A stretch of 64,000 nt of DNA from RGIG2041 sp045546315 (GTDB taxonomy: Bacteria; Bacillota; Clostridia; UBA1381; UMGS1253), in assembly GCA_045546315.1 (NCBI GenBank), contig JAZQCN010000036.1, positions 1-64,000 on the forward strand, given 5' to 3'. Positions 50,487 to 59,530 of the stretch are shown here, in pieces; the first letter of the stretch is position 1, and every line of letters starts with the position of its first letter. The notes beneath the pieces are model-generated. The model worked only from the letters and a program-made list of their open reading frames with translations, searched no databases and was not told the origin of the DNA. A program made the position numbers and the translations under genes.

Positions 50487-51965
50487 CTATTTTATCAATT
50501 CATACAGTACAACTGCATTGGCACCGAGCGTTTCCGTAATTTCCGTTACGCTGCATTTGCCCAAATCTGCGCAATACAGCTTGTCTGCTTCGCGGATTTG
50601 GTCAATCTGCGCCTCAGTCGGCTGTTCATTTTCCACGATTCGCTCGTAAAGGTCAATTGCATTGGAATGGGTCTTATCTATAATATATTTTTTCACCTGA
50701 TATGCCTCTTCAAAGCCTTCAAGCTTAAGCGTCACCGTTTTTTCGGACGCCTGAGCAGAAAAGGTCTCGTCTGCGTTGCAAAGCAAAATCTGTACATTTT
50801 CCTTTGCATCCTTCGTTGCAAAAACAGTCACACCGTCCTCTTCTTTAAGCAAAAGCACCTCTTCGCCGAGCTTTGCCGACAGCATATACGCATTGTAAAT
50901 CGGCTTTTGGAAAAAGTTTAAGGTAAAGAAGTTGCGAAAGCCCGTAAAATCCGCTTCCATCTCGTGCTGACCGGACAGACAAATCATCATCTTTTCAATC
51001 GGGTAGCCCTCGCGGAGAATCGCCGTATACCACTTTACGAAAAACGCCGAATATACCTCATTTTCCCTGAAAATCAGCTTCGGGCACTCCTCACGGTTGT
51101 GAAAACCGGCGTTGCTTGCACCCCACTCGTCAATATACACCGGCAAATGGCCAAAGCCCTGCGCGCGGATATGCGCCATCGTATCGCGCAGAAGGCGCAT
51201 ACAGTTTTCCACGGTAATCTCACCGCCGGCATTTAACGCATCCGGTCCCGTTCCGTAAACATGAAAACAAATGTAGTCCATTTTCTTTTTTGTTTCGCGG
51301 ACATGCGTTAAAAAAACATCGAGAAAATCACAGAAAAACGCCAACGCAGGACCACCAATAAACAAATCGTCGCTCACACGGCGAATCCCTGCTTCAAATG
51401 CATCATAGAGCTTGCAGTATTCCTTCGCCTTGATTGCACGATTCTCCTCACTGCGCATAAAAAACGAACGAGAATCCGGCTCATTAAAGCACTGCAGCTT
51501 CCATTGTTTTACGCGTTCAAATCCATAACGCTCAACAATATGCTTTGTATAATTATAGCAAATCTCTTCCCACAGCTTATAATCCTTCGGCGGCGCGGTC
51601 ACGATAAATTTCCCTTTGTAGCGTGTCGCTTTTTTGCAGACCTTGCTGACCTCGTCCGGGTCGGAGGAAATACACGGCGGAATAAAATTATAGGACAAAA
51701 GCAGGTCAAACCCCTTTTGAACCATATAATCCATACGCACATCGTTTTCTGTAAAGTCATATTGCAAATTTCCGTCTGCATCCACACTGACGATGTCCTC
51801 CATCATCGTATACATACGCACCGTTTTTGCAACCTTGTCCTCGGCAACGCGATTTAAAATGCGCTGCCCCCATGCATCCTCAATCGCATCTGTCGGATGA
51901 AAATGGATAGCGTTCCAGAAGTTTTTCACTTGCTTTTCTACTTTGTTATGTACGGTAATTTGCAT
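50487..51965 (-). CDS. GH39 family glycoside hydrolase (beta-xylosidase-like)
   Basis: A 492-residue retaining glycosidase of clan GH-A without a signal peptide. GH39 covers beta-xylosidases and alpha-L-iduronidases. The barrel shows FNEPDSRSFF with acid/base E162 and LPVYIDEWGASN with nucleophile E280, plus YICFHVYGTGPDAL and the later VKWYTAILREGYPIEKMMICL. A beta-sandwich tail follows. ATG 51965 has GGAGG at 7 bases and a fitting N-terminus; a frame open to 52088 extends into the promoter region. It is divergent from an AraC regulator that probably controls it. Confidence 0.88.
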   Translation of the reverse strand: MQITVHNKVEKQVKNFWNAIHFHPTDAIEDAWGQRILNRVAEDKVAKTVRMYTMMEDIVSVDADGNLQYDFTENDVRMDYMVQKGFDLLLSYNFIPPCISSDPDEVSKVCKKATRYKGKFIVTAPPKDYKLWEEICYNYTKHIVERYGFERVKQWKLQCFNEPDSRSFFMRSEENRAIKAKEYCKLYDAFEAGIRRVSDDLFIGGPALAFFCDFLDVFLTHVRETKKKMDYICFHVYGTGPDALNAGGEITVENCMRLLRDTMAHIRAQGFGHLPVYIDEWGASNAGFHNREECPKLIFRENEVYSAFFVKWYTAILREGYPIEKMMICLSGQHEMEADFTGFRNFFTLNFFQKPIYNAYMLSAKLGEEVLLLKEEDGVTVFATKDAKENVQILLCNADETFSAQASEKTVTLKLEGFEEAYQVKKYIIDKTHSNAIDLYERIVENEQPTEAQIDQIREADKLYCADLGKCSVTEITETLGANAVVLYELIK

Positions 51966-51989
51966 ATATCTCCCTCCGTTTCTGCCATC

Positions 51990-52018
51990 ATTGTACCACA
52001 TATAAGCAGCACAAACAA
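51990..52018 (-). promoter_or_regulatory. Promoter of GH39
   Basis: On the minus strand TTGTTT (52018-52013), 17 bases, TACAAT (51995-51990). Confidence 0.55.
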
Positions 52019-52071
52019 TGCACGATTCGATGATTCTGTTTCCTTTTTCAATCCCCTTTCCCCCCATTGCA

Positions 52072-52100
52072 TTGACACTTTTCAACACATATGTTAAAAT
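52072..52100 (+). promoter_or_regulatory. Promoter of the AraC regulator gene
   Basis: A perfect TTGACA (52072-52077), 17 bases, TAAAAT (52095-52100). Confidence 0.65.
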
Positions 52101-52135
52101 TTATATAATACTTTTCGACGATTGGAGGCGAGAAA

Positions 52136-52846
52136 ATGCTCGCTTTTGAAAGCAGCGCTGCCATCAGCGAGGTTGCCTTTGTAACCGCCTCGCGCCCGAC
52201 GGGCTATTTTTACACAGAAAACGCACCGCGTGTGCTCGACCGCTTAATCTACATCGCCAACGGTAAAATCACCTTTTATTGCGGCGGCGAAGAGCACACC
52301 GCCACGACCGGGCAGTGCGTCTATCTGCCACAGGGACTGACCATCGACTCGCGCTACTACGGCGAAAGCAACTGGACCTATACCTTTATTTTCAAGCGCA
52401 CCGAGGGCACGCTTTGGGACAGCATCCGCGTATTTGACGAAGACCCTTCCGTCATCATCGCGATGCACCAATGCGCCAAGCACGAAAACGATATCACAAA
52501 TCCGAATTATTATCTTGCCAATCTGTATCGCATTGTGTATCTGCTGCAAATCAGCGTAGCACAAAAAAGCCTGAAGATTTTACCGGCAATCGAGGCACTG
52601 CAGCGCGAATATCAGAAAAACGAAAAAATCACCAAATACGCAAAGCTGGTATATATGAGTGAAAGTCAATTCCGAAAGCTTTTCCATCAGCACACGGGCA
52701 TGTCGCCCGTAGAATACAGAAACCACCTGCGCCTCAAGCAGGTCGAAAGCCTGCTCTTTTCCGGCTACACCTTAGAGGAGGCCGCACAGGAGGCAGGCTT
52801 CGGCAGCACATCCTACTACTGCCGTATTGCTAAAAAACTGAAGTAA
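52136..52846 (+). CDS. AraC family transcriptional regulator
   Basis: A 236-residue regulator, shorter than usual, with a cupin-like N-terminal half (LIYIANGKITFYCGGEEHT, GQCVYLPQGLTIDSRYYG, WTYTFIFKR) and a C-terminal double helix-turn-helix (YAKLVYMSESQFRKLFHQH, MSPVEYRNHLRLKQVESLL, LEEAAQEAGFGSTSYYCR). GGAGG precedes the ATG. It is divergent from GH39, its probable target. Confidence 0.92.
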   Translation: MLAFESSAAISEVAFVTASRPTGYFYTENAPRVLDRLIYIANGKITFYCGGEEHTATTGQCVYLPQGLTIDSRYYGESNWTYTFIFKRTEGTLWDSIRVFDEDPSVIIAMHQCAKHENDITNPNYYLANLYRIVYLLQISVAQKSLKILPAIEALQREYQKNEKITKYAKLVYMSESQFRKLFHQHTGMSPVEYRNHLRLKQVESLLFSGYTLEEAAQEAGFGSTSYYCRIAKKLK

Positions 52847-52879
52847 AAACGCGTATGCATTGCATACGCGTTTTTACTT
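52841..52879. terminator. Perfect 39-bp palindrome, bidirectional terminator overlapping two stop codons
   Basis: The 19-base arm from 52841 (starting AAGTAAAAACGCGTATGCA) is mirrored exactly at 52861-52879, with one central base. The TAA of the AraC gene and the TAA of the ribokinase gene both lie in the arms, so each transcript is ended inside or just after its stop codon. Confidence 0.85.
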
Positions 52880-53767
52880 CTCTATTTCACTTATATACGG
52901 AATGGATTCCGCCGCGCCGCGTCGGCTGACCGTTACAGCGCTGACACGAGTTGCAAATTCGACAGCTTCCGCAAGCGTAGCACCTGCACAAAGCCTTAAA
53001 ACCAATGCACCGATAAAGCTGTCGCCTGCAGCCGTTGTGTCGATTGCATCGGCAGGCATTGCCGGCTGAAAACGAACCGTATCGCTGCCGTAAGCACAGC
53101 CGAGTGCACCGCGTGTAATGATAACCTGCTTTGCACCCTTTTCAGAAAGCAGGCGCACAGCCTTTGTGCAATCTACTTCCGTTTCCACCGCAAAGCCAAC
53201 CAAATCTGCCGCCTCATGCTCGTTTGGCACAAGATAGTCTATGTATGAATAAATTTCCGCAGGCAATGCCTGATACGGTGCGGGATTTAAAAGCACCCTT
53301 GCACCGTTTGCCTTGGCAAGCTTTGCCGCAAGCAGCACGGACTCCACCGGAATTTCCAACTGCAGAATAACAAAATCAGCCCAGGAAAACAATTCTTTTT
53401 TCTCCTCTAAAAGTGCCGGTGTTACCGCAGCATTCGCTCCCTTTTCAAGCAAAATAAAATTATTACCGCCGCAAACCGTAATCATCGCAATACCGGTAGG
53501 CAGACCCTCTTCAAACACGCCTGCATAGGCAATGCCGTTCGACTCTAAGCTTTTTACCAGCTGCGCGCCGTAGGCATCGCTTCCGACAGCTCCCAAAAAT
53601 TGCACCTTGCCGCCGAGGCGCGCTGCCGCAACCGCTTGATTTGCGCCCTTGCCGCCCGGTGCGGTTTTAAAGCCGCTTCCGACAATGGTTTCGCCGATTT
53701 GCGGCATACGGTCGATTTCAATGCTCAAATCCATATTCATACTGCCGACAACCAAAATATTGTTCAT
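52874..53767 (-). CDS. rbsK: Ribokinase
   Basis: Ribokinase phosphorylates D-ribose with ATP in the cytosol. The 297-residue PfkB-family protein has VVGSMNMDLSIEIDRMPQIGET, the ligand motif TAPGGKGANQAVAAARLGG, ILLEKGANAAV, and the C-terminal DTTAAGDSFIGAL with the catalytic Asp. The ATG at 53767 fits the family start, with AAGGGGG upstream; a longer frame overlaps the nucleoside hydrolase gene. It lies one base after that gene, so nucleoside cleavage and ribose capture are coupled. Confidence 0.92.
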   Translation of the reverse strand: MNNILVVGSMNMDLSIEIDRMPQIGETIVGSGFKTAPGGKGANQAVAAARLGGKVQFLGAVGSDAYGAQLVKSLESNGIAYAGVFEEGLPTGIAMITVCGGNNFILLEKGANAAVTPALLEEKKELFSWADFVILQLEIPVESVLLAAKLAKANGARVLLNPAPYQALPAEIYSYIDYLVPNEHEAADLVGFAVETEVDCTKAVRLLSEKGAKQVIITRGALGCAYGSDTVRFQPAMPADAIDTTAAGDSFIGALVLRLCAGATLAEAVEFATRVSAVTVSRRGAAESIPYISEIEK

Positions 53768-53768
53768 T

Positions 53769-54695
53769 TTAAAACGCCCCCTTCGCCAGCTTATCAAACA
53801 AATCCGCTGCCAATGCATTGCGGTTGATTTGATACACATAGCGCATCGGCTGTGCACTCGGTGCTTCATAGCCGTAATCATAGTCCGGCAATCTTAAGCC
53901 GCGCACCTCCGATGCCATAAAGCGGTCACCGTCGTTTAAAAGCCATGCTACCGCCGTCACATCCCAAATCACGCGCGAGAGCGGCTGCTTTTCCGCATCC
54001 GGCATCCCCAGTGCCTCGCCGACTGCCTTAACCAAATGGTCGCACAGTGCATTTTTTCCCAGCAATAGCTTTTCCATTTCAATATACGAAATTGAAAAAG
54101 CGTTCACGCAGCCCTGACACGGCAGCTGCACAAACGACGCACCGCTTTTCATCACCACGCGCGCCGCCGCAATATCCTGGCGCATATTAAATTCCTTTGT
54201 GTTCACATAGCCGTGCACATGACCGCCGAGCCATACCACAACAATGCTTTCCGCAATTTCCGGCTTTAAAAGCAGCGCGGATGCTACATTTGTAATTGCG
54301 CCGATGGCGACAACATAGAGCGGCTTTTCCGGTGTGTAGGCGCTTGCAAGCTCTGCTAAGTGCTTTGCCGCATCGCTTGCAACCGGTGTTTGCTCACTCG
54401 GCAAATACGCCGTTGCACCACGGAAGGTTACGGTTTTCAAGTCTTCTCTTCCTGCAAGCGCAAGCAGCGTTAAAAGCTCTTGATAGCTTCTTTCCATACC
54501 GTCCGCCGGTGAGGACGAGTTTTCATTGAAAAACGGCGCGGCATACAGCGCCTTGACATTCAGCTTATCCTTTGACGCCAGCATATACGCCACTGCAAAC
54601 TGGTCATCAATTTCATTAAAGGTGTCCGTATCCAAAACTACATCGATTCTACCCTGCGGTACCTCTAAGTTTTTGAAGTATTGTTCACGGTTCAA
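53769..54695 (-). CDS. Nucleoside hydrolase family protein (variant metal motif)
   Basis: A 308-residue protein of the calcium-dependent nucleoside hydrolase fold, which splits nucleosides into base and ribose. The metal motif reads DTDTFNEIDDQFA near residue 22: five residues separate the DxD from the DD, against three in the classical DxDPGxDD. Later VVWLGGHVHGYVNTKEFNMRQD and the late DVTAVAWLL carry the usual His/Asp region. The start is TTG 54695, overlapping the stop of the preceding gene (TTGA), with GGAGG 7 bases upstream. Its partner is ribokinase. Confidence 0.87.
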   Translation of the reverse strand: MNREQYFKNLEVPQGRIDVVLDTDTFNEIDDQFAVAYMLASKDKLNVKALYAAPFFNENSSSPADGMERSYQELLTLLALAGREDLKTVTFRGATAYLPSEQTPVASDAAKHLAELASAYTPEKPLYVVAIGAITNVASALLLKPEIAESIVVVWLGGHVHGYVNTKEFNMRQDIAAARVVMKSGASFVQLPCQGCVNAFSISYIEMEKLLLGKNALCDHLVKAVGEALGMPDAEKQPLSRVIWDVTAVAWLLNDGDRFMASEVRGLRLPDYDYGYEAPSAQPMRYVYQINRNALAADLFDKLAKGAF

Positions 54696-55798
54696 GTTTC
54701 TTCCTCCGTTCCTTTTTTCAGCAACAGCTTTAACTGCGCTGCGCCGATTTTCACGAAGCTGCGCAGCACCGTATACATCATTTTGCGTGTTTCCGGCTCC
54801 ATGTCCTTGAGCTTATCGCGCATCGGCGTTATGTCCTTTTTCAAGGCTTCAATCAGCTCGGGATAGGTTTTTGCCCCCGTTACAGACAAAATATCAAAAA
54901 CTGCATCCACAAATTTTTTGCGTGTCTGTACATCCAGCTGCGCCATCCATGCCTGCAGGGTCTTATCGGTCAGCGTGGAAATAAAATTCACCTGCTTTAA
55001 GCGCACAAATTGATCCTTTTCAATTTCCCAGGTAAACGGATTATGCTGCACCGGTGCAAAATGCTTGCTTTCGACTACGGTATAGCGACCATAGTTACCC
55101 AAAAGCATGCCGACAATTGCCCCCTGCGGCACGGTTTTATGCAAGCGGCCTTCGATGCGCCGAAAGCCATCGCTTTCGTACACCTGCGGCAAAAAGCCCG
55201 GCCCATCGTGGTTATAAATTGCGGCAATGCGCTTGTCCAAGCCGCGCGAGGCATGCATAGCGGCATACACCGCCAGATGTCCGCCCTTGGAATGTCCGCC
55301 CAGAATCAGGGTGCCGCGCAGGTATCGCGCCGTACGCCTGAGATAGAGCGCCGCCTGCTTCTGAGACGGTATATTTTCAGAATAGGCTAAATTAAAATCC
55401 TCTTTCCACCCCACCAAGGAAGTGTCCGTTCCGCGAAAGGCAATATAATGCAAGCGCGGCGAAAGCCTGAAGGTCACCGCCGCAAACTGCAGCTCGCTCT
55501 CTGTATCCGTCACGGCGGTGTAGCATGCCGGCTGTACTTCGCCGAAGCGGCGGCAAGACTTGAGCGCATCAAAAAGCTGCTTGTTGTCCTTTGGTAGCGT
55601 TGTATCCAGCGCCATATTGTCCTCAGCGGCGCAGACAATTTCGCGCAAAGTCTTCTTAAACCTGTGCCTGCCGGACACATAGCCGTCAAATACAAAATAC
55701 GAAATCTGCGCCAGCACAAGGCTGTCGACCTCGCAAAACGGCTTTTCCTCAAAACTGAGATGCCCGTATTCACTTATATAGGTAAGCATATTTCCCAT
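54692..55798 (-). CDS. Mbeg1-like / DUF2974 alpha/beta hydrolase
   Basis: A lipase-fold protein of 368 residues. It shows ISYFVFDGYVSG at the start, IAFRGTDTSLVGWKEDF (the class-3-lipase-like FRGT loop), the nucleophile elbow LILGGHSKGGHLAVYAAM, IYNHDGPGFL and the late VESKHFAPVQHNPFTW with the likely His. The enzyme may act on lipids or esters; its substrate is unknown. Two starts are possible, ATG 55798 and GTG 55804, differing by two codons. It is the first gene of a three-gene operon with nucleoside hydrolase and ribokinase. Confidence 0.82.
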   Translation of the reverse strand: MGNMLTYISEYGHLSFEEKPFCEVDSLVLAQISYFVFDGYVSGRHRFKKTLREIVCAAEDNMALDTTLPKDNKQLFDALKSCRRFGEVQPACYTAVTDTESELQFAAVTFRLSPRLHYIAFRGTDTSLVGWKEDFNLAYSENIPSQKQAALYLRRTARYLRGTLILGGHSKGGHLAVYAAMHASRGLDKRIAAIYNHDGPGFLPQVYESDGFRRIEGRLHKTVPQGAIVGMLLGNYGRYTVVESKHFAPVQHNPFTWEIEKDQFVRLKQVNFISTLTDKTLQAWMAQLDVQTRKKFVDAVFDILSVTGAKTYPELIEALKKDITPMRDKLKDMEPETRKMMYTVLRSFVKIGAAQLKLLLKKGTEEET

Positions 55799-55922
55799 AC
55801 ACACGACTTCCCTTCATCGCGATTTTATCATATTTTTCTCACTTTGCAAAGTCCTATGCGTATAATTTCGCAAATATGTCACAAACTTTAAAGCACACAC
55901 ATCCGCGGGAGTTGAGAAAATT

Positions 55923-56990
55923 ATGTCCGATAAAAAATACGGTGCTTTACTGTTTTTTGCCTGCACGAGCGGCATCCTCGGTCTTGGGCTGTTCAGCCTG
56001 CCGACCGCCGCCGCACACTTCGGCTCGACCTTTTTCTGGGGCATATTGCTCGGCGGCATGCTGGTTGCACTTGCAGCAAATACGCTCTTTACCCTTGCCT
56101 TTCCCGATACCTTTGTGCAAGTCTGCTCTGCGCAGCTGCCGAAGGTCGCAAAGCCGCTTTGCGCGCTGTACCTTCTGTTTTGCACTTTGGTTGCCGCTCT
56201 GCTTTTTTCTTACTACGCGCACACCGTACAGGGCTGGTTCTTAGACGGTGTTCCCCTTGCGCCGATTGCGCTGTTTTTAATTGTAATTTGTCTTTCTACG
56301 GCTGCAAAGTCCGTCAAAACAATACTGCGCCTCATCAGCTTGACAACCGTTTTTGTACTTGTCGCAACCGTAATCATGCGCTCTGTTCTGCTCGCCTCCG
56401 GCGATATGCGCAATCTGCTTCCGCTCTTCGAAGGCGCGCGCCTGCCGGCACTGCCCGGCGGCAGTCTGTTTTTGTCCGGCTTTTTTGTTTTGCTGTATGT
56501 CAGCAGCAGTATAAAGCTGCCGAAGCGCACAAAGCTGTTGGCAAGCAGCGGTGCTATTGTACTCAGCAGCTTCATTTTCATTTTAGCCACTGCCGGCTGC
56601 ATGAGCGTGCTCGGACCGCTGCAAACTGCCGAGCATTTAAACAGTACCGTCCTTGCTATGAAAACACTATCGCTTTCTGCCCTGGACTTTTTCCAGCGCG
56701 GCGATTTGATTTTCATCTTCACCTGGACGGTTTTGATGCTCTCCGCCGGCACGCTCGCCGCACATCTGCCGTATGCCGCGCTGCGCGAGCTTTACCCGAA
56801 TATAAAACCGCCTTGGCTTTTGGTCGTCTTTTTCGTCCTATATGCCGCAGCCGCCTTTATCATACCGAGCGAGGAAAGCGCACTTCTGCTTTTAACCTAC
56901 ACCGCACTGCTCGGCGGCAGCATTTTCTTTGTCGCTCTGCCGATACTGCTTCTCATAAAAAGGAGGCGCTCTGTTGAAAAAACTAATTAG
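55923..56990 (+). CDS. Spore germination receptor subunit B (GerAB family)
   Basis: The 355-residue integral membrane protein of the APC transporter-like fold forms the transmembrane subunit of the germinant receptor in the spore inner membrane. About ten hydrophobic segments are visible, beginning FACTSGILGLGLFSLPTAAA, and including LYLLFCTLVAALLFSYYAH, PIALFLIVICLSTAAKSVKTI, and the end SALLLLTYTALLGGSIFFVALPILLLIK. It is the first gene of the operon. The frame of the next gene begins 17 bases before its stop codon. Confidence 0.9.
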   Translation: MSDKKYGALLFFACTSGILGLGLFSLPTAAAHFGSTFFWGILLGGMLVALAANTLFTLAFPDTFVQVCSAQLPKVAKPLCALYLLFCTLVAALLFSYYAHTVQGWFLDGVPLAPIALFLIVICLSTAAKSVKTILRLISLTTVFVLVATVIMRSVLLASGDMRNLLPLFEGARLPALPGGSLFLSGFFVLLYVSSSIKLPKRTKLLASSGAIVLSSFIFILATAGCMSVLGPLQTAEHLNSTVLAMKTLSLSALDFFQRGDLIFIFTWTVLMLSAGTLAAHLPYAALRELYPNIKPPWLLVVFFVLYAAAAFIIPSEESALLLLTYTALLGGSIFFVALPILLLIKRRRSVEKTN

Positions 56991-58002
56991 TCTTTTGCCC
57001 TTATTTGCGCTTTTGTGCGGCTGCTATCCATATACCGAAATCGAAAACACGGATATTTTAACCTCGCTGTATGCTGATATTGAAGACAAAAATCTTCTGC
57101 TCGGCGGCGGCGTTGCAAATGTGCGCAGCTTTGCAGACAGTATGGCGGATGAGCCTGTCAGCCTCATCCGCGCTACAGGCGGCAATTTAGATGCCGCAGT
57201 TTTGCACTTAAAGCAAAGCGCGGATCACGAGCTGTTTTTCGGCGCGCTGCGCGCCGTTATCTTCGGCGAAGACCTTGCAAAAACCGACATCCGCACGCTG
57301 ATACGCTATTTAGATGCGCAGCCGCGCCTGCGCCGCTCCACTGCCGTTTTTACAACAGACAGCAGCTTAAAGGATGTTGTATCGCACAAAGCCCTCAACG
57401 ATTTTTCCGGCGGCTTTGCTGCGGAAAGCATAATATCTACACTCTACGAGCTCGGCGAAATGCGCTACACAAGTATCGGCGATATTTTATACGCCCTCAC
57501 CTACGGTGACGCCGGCTACTGCATTCCGCACATCACCGTAAAAGACGGCATACTCAAAACCGACGGCTACAGCTTATTTATCGGCGGAAAAAGCGTCGGC
57601 TTCACCTCCGGCGCCGCCGTCGCATTTTTCACCGTGCCGCATGCGACGCAGCAGCACATTGTAAACGGCACACCGCTCGTAACAAAGCTTATGCGCAAAG
57701 CCGTTTACCCGAAAATTGAAAACGGCAAGCTGCACATCAGCACCAAGCTGACCTTTTCTTTAAAGCAGGGCAAGGGCACACAAACACTGCAGCCTGCGCG
57801 GCGCAAGGAAATTGCAGAACAGCTCACCCAAAAGCTGAAAAAGGAAGTCACCGATGCGCTTAAGCAAAGCCGCGATACCGGCTGCGATTTTTTAGAGCTT
57901 TACAAATACCGCTTGGCGCAAAGCCGCACGGACTTTGATATGCAAAACTGGAACACAATGCTCAAAGCCATGACCTTCGATGTAGAGGTTGTGCTGAAAT
58001 GA
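56974..58002 (+). CDS. Spore germination lipoprotein subunit C (GerAC family)
   Basis: A 342-residue lipoprotein with signal MKKLISLLPLFALLCGC and lipidated cysteine in LLCGC. It has the Ger(x)C family features YTEIENTDILTSLYADIED, FGALRAVIFGEDLAK with RPRLRRSTAVF-like LRRSTAVFTTD, and a C-terminal domain from about residue 195 (ILKTDGYSLFIGGKSVGFTSG). It starts at TTG 56974, within the end of the B gene, with AAAAGGAGG upstream. It is the outer-leaflet subunit of the receptor. Confidence 0.9.
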   Translation: MKKLISLLPLFALLCGCYPYTEIENTDILTSLYADIEDKNLLLGGGVANVRSFADSMADEPVSLIRATGGNLDAAVLHLKQSADHELFFGALRAVIFGEDLAKTDIRTLIRYLDAQPRLRRSTAVFTTDSSLKDVVSHKALNDFSGGFAAESIISTLYELGEMRYTSIGDILYALTYGDAGYCIPHITVKDGILKTDGYSLFIGGKSVGFTSGAAVAFFTVPHATQQHIVNGTPLVTKLMRKAVYPKIENGKLHISTKLTFSLKQGKGTQTLQPARRKEIAEQLTQKLKKEVTDALKQSRDTGCDFLELYKYRLAQSRTDFDMQNWNTMLKAMTFDVEVVLK

Positions 58003-58015
58003 AAGGCGAGAAATA

Positions 58016-59446
58016 ATGCAAATCAACCCAAGCAAGCTATGTGAAAAATTTAAAAACGAGAACAACGCCGTCACCCGCGTACTCGACGCAGGCTACGGCA
58101 GAATCTATCTGGTCTATATCAAACAGCTGTGCGATGTAGAGGCACTGCGCCAGGATGTGATGCGTCCGATTTTGCAATACTGGCACTACATCCGCAAGCC
58201 GCTTACCGTCGATGATTTATACACGCAGGTGCTCTGCGTGGAGGAGTGTATGCTGCTCACCGGCGCCGACGAAATTGAAACACAGCTGTTTAACGGCATG
58301 ACGGTTTTGCTCACCGAGCAAGGCGACGGCATTTTAATTAACCTGCGCAAAAACGCCTCTGCCTCCCCCTCCGCGCCCGAATTAAACTACTCCGTATTCG
58401 GCGCAAAGGATTCCTTTGTTGAAAACATTGAAATCAATTTATCGCTGCTGCGCTACCGTATGAAGGACCCGCGCCTGCGCACGGAGGTGATTTCCGTCGG
58501 CAGGCGTACAAAGACTGCCGTCCTCGTAACCTACATCGCCGATATTGCAAACGAGGACTATGTCAAGCTGGTGAAAAAGCGCTTAAACGCCATCGACATC
58601 GACGGTATTTTAGAGGCGGCACATCTGCAATGGTTTTTAAAGGACAAAAAGTTCGGGCTTTTTCCGCAGGCAGGCTTGGAGCAGCGCGTCGATGTTGCCT
58701 GCGGCGCGCTTTTGGAGGGTAAGGTCGTAGTGCTCTGCGAGGGCAGCCCCTTGGCCATCCTCACGCCGAAGCTGCTCGTCGAATTTTTTCATTCCGATGA
58801 AGACGAAGGCGAAAATGTTTACTTTGCAATTTTTTCAAAGCTTTTGCGCTTCATCTGCGTGCTCATTTCCATTACGGTGACACCGCTCTACATTGCCTTG
58901 GTTGCCTTCCACGCCGAAGCCCTGCCGACTGCGTATACCATGATTCTCGCCTCCGGCAGGGCGGGTGTACCGACAACGGTGGTCACGGAAATTATCTTAA
59001 TGGAAATATTGGTAGAAATCCTGCGCGAGTGCCTGATGCGTATTCCGAAAAACATCGGCTCTGCCATCGGCATCGTCGGCGGTATTGTGGTCGGGCAGGC
59101 AACGGTAGAGGCAGGCATCGTCAGCCCGGTGGTGCTGGTGATTGTGGCGCTGTCCCTGATGACCTCGTTTGTTGTAACGGACTACAGCCTGACAGCGACG
59201 GTGCGCATTATAAAGTTTATGCTGATTTTCTTTACGGCATTTTTCGGGCTGCTCGGCTTGGTCGCAGGGCTGTTTTTACTTTTAAGCACCATCATCTCCG
59301 ACACCACACTGCAAACGCCGTATCTTGCGCCGTTTGCGCCGTTTTCTATGCGCGATGCGCTCAAAAGCATTTTCACCAACAAGTATGTGTCCGTGCGCCG
59401 ACCGTCGTTTCTGAAGCCGAAAAACAAAATACGCCAAAAGAAATAA
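58016..59446 (+). CDS. Spore germination receptor subunit A (GerAA family)
   Basis: The 476-residue A subunit has an N-terminal soluble domain (residues 1-280) with LRYRMKDPRLRTEVISVGRRTKTAVLVTYI and a membrane domain from about 285 (LRFICVLISITVTPLYIALVAFHAEALP, MILASGRAGVPTTVVTEIILMEIL, IPKNIGSAIGIVGGIVVGQATVEAGIV). It is the last gene in the order B-C-A. Together the three genes suggest a spore former. The germinant cannot be read from sequence. Confidence 0.93.
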   Translation: MQINPSKLCEKFKNENNAVTRVLDAGYGRIYLVYIKQLCDVEALRQDVMRPILQYWHYIRKPLTVDDLYTQVLCVEECMLLTGADEIETQLFNGMTVLLTEQGDGILINLRKNASASPSAPELNYSVFGAKDSFVENIEINLSLLRYRMKDPRLRTEVISVGRRTKTAVLVTYIADIANEDYVKLVKKRLNAIDIDGILEAAHLQWFLKDKKFGLFPQAGLEQRVDVACGALLEGKVVVLCEGSPLAILTPKLLVEFFHSDEDEGENVYFAIFSKLLRFICVLISITVTPLYIALVAFHAEALPTAYTMILASGRAGVPTTVVTEIILMEILVEILRECLMRIPKNIGSAIGIVGGIVVGQATVEAGIVSPVVLVIVALSLMTSFVVTDYSLTATVRIIKFMLIFFTAFFGLLGLVAGLFLLLSTIISDTTLQTPYLAPFAPFSMRDALKSIFTNKYVSVRRPSFLKPKNKIRQKK

Positions 59447-59458
59447 GTTTGAATCGTA

Positions 59459-59503
59459 CAAAAAGAGGATTGAAAAATACATTGTTTTTCAGTCCTCTTT
59501 TCT
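59459..59503 (+). terminator. Terminator of the germination operon
   Basis: AAAAGAGGATTGAAAAA pairs imperfectly with TTTTTCAGTCCTCTTTT (to about 59500). Confidence 0.75.
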
Positions 59504-59530
59504 TTATAATAAAGCTTGAGGTGATATGCT

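Noticed and set aside
55835..55900. A sigma-G promoter for the germination operon
   Set aside because: GTATAAT is present near 55860 but I could not find a convincing sigma-G -35 or -10 pair, so no promoter is annotated although forespore expression is expected from the family.
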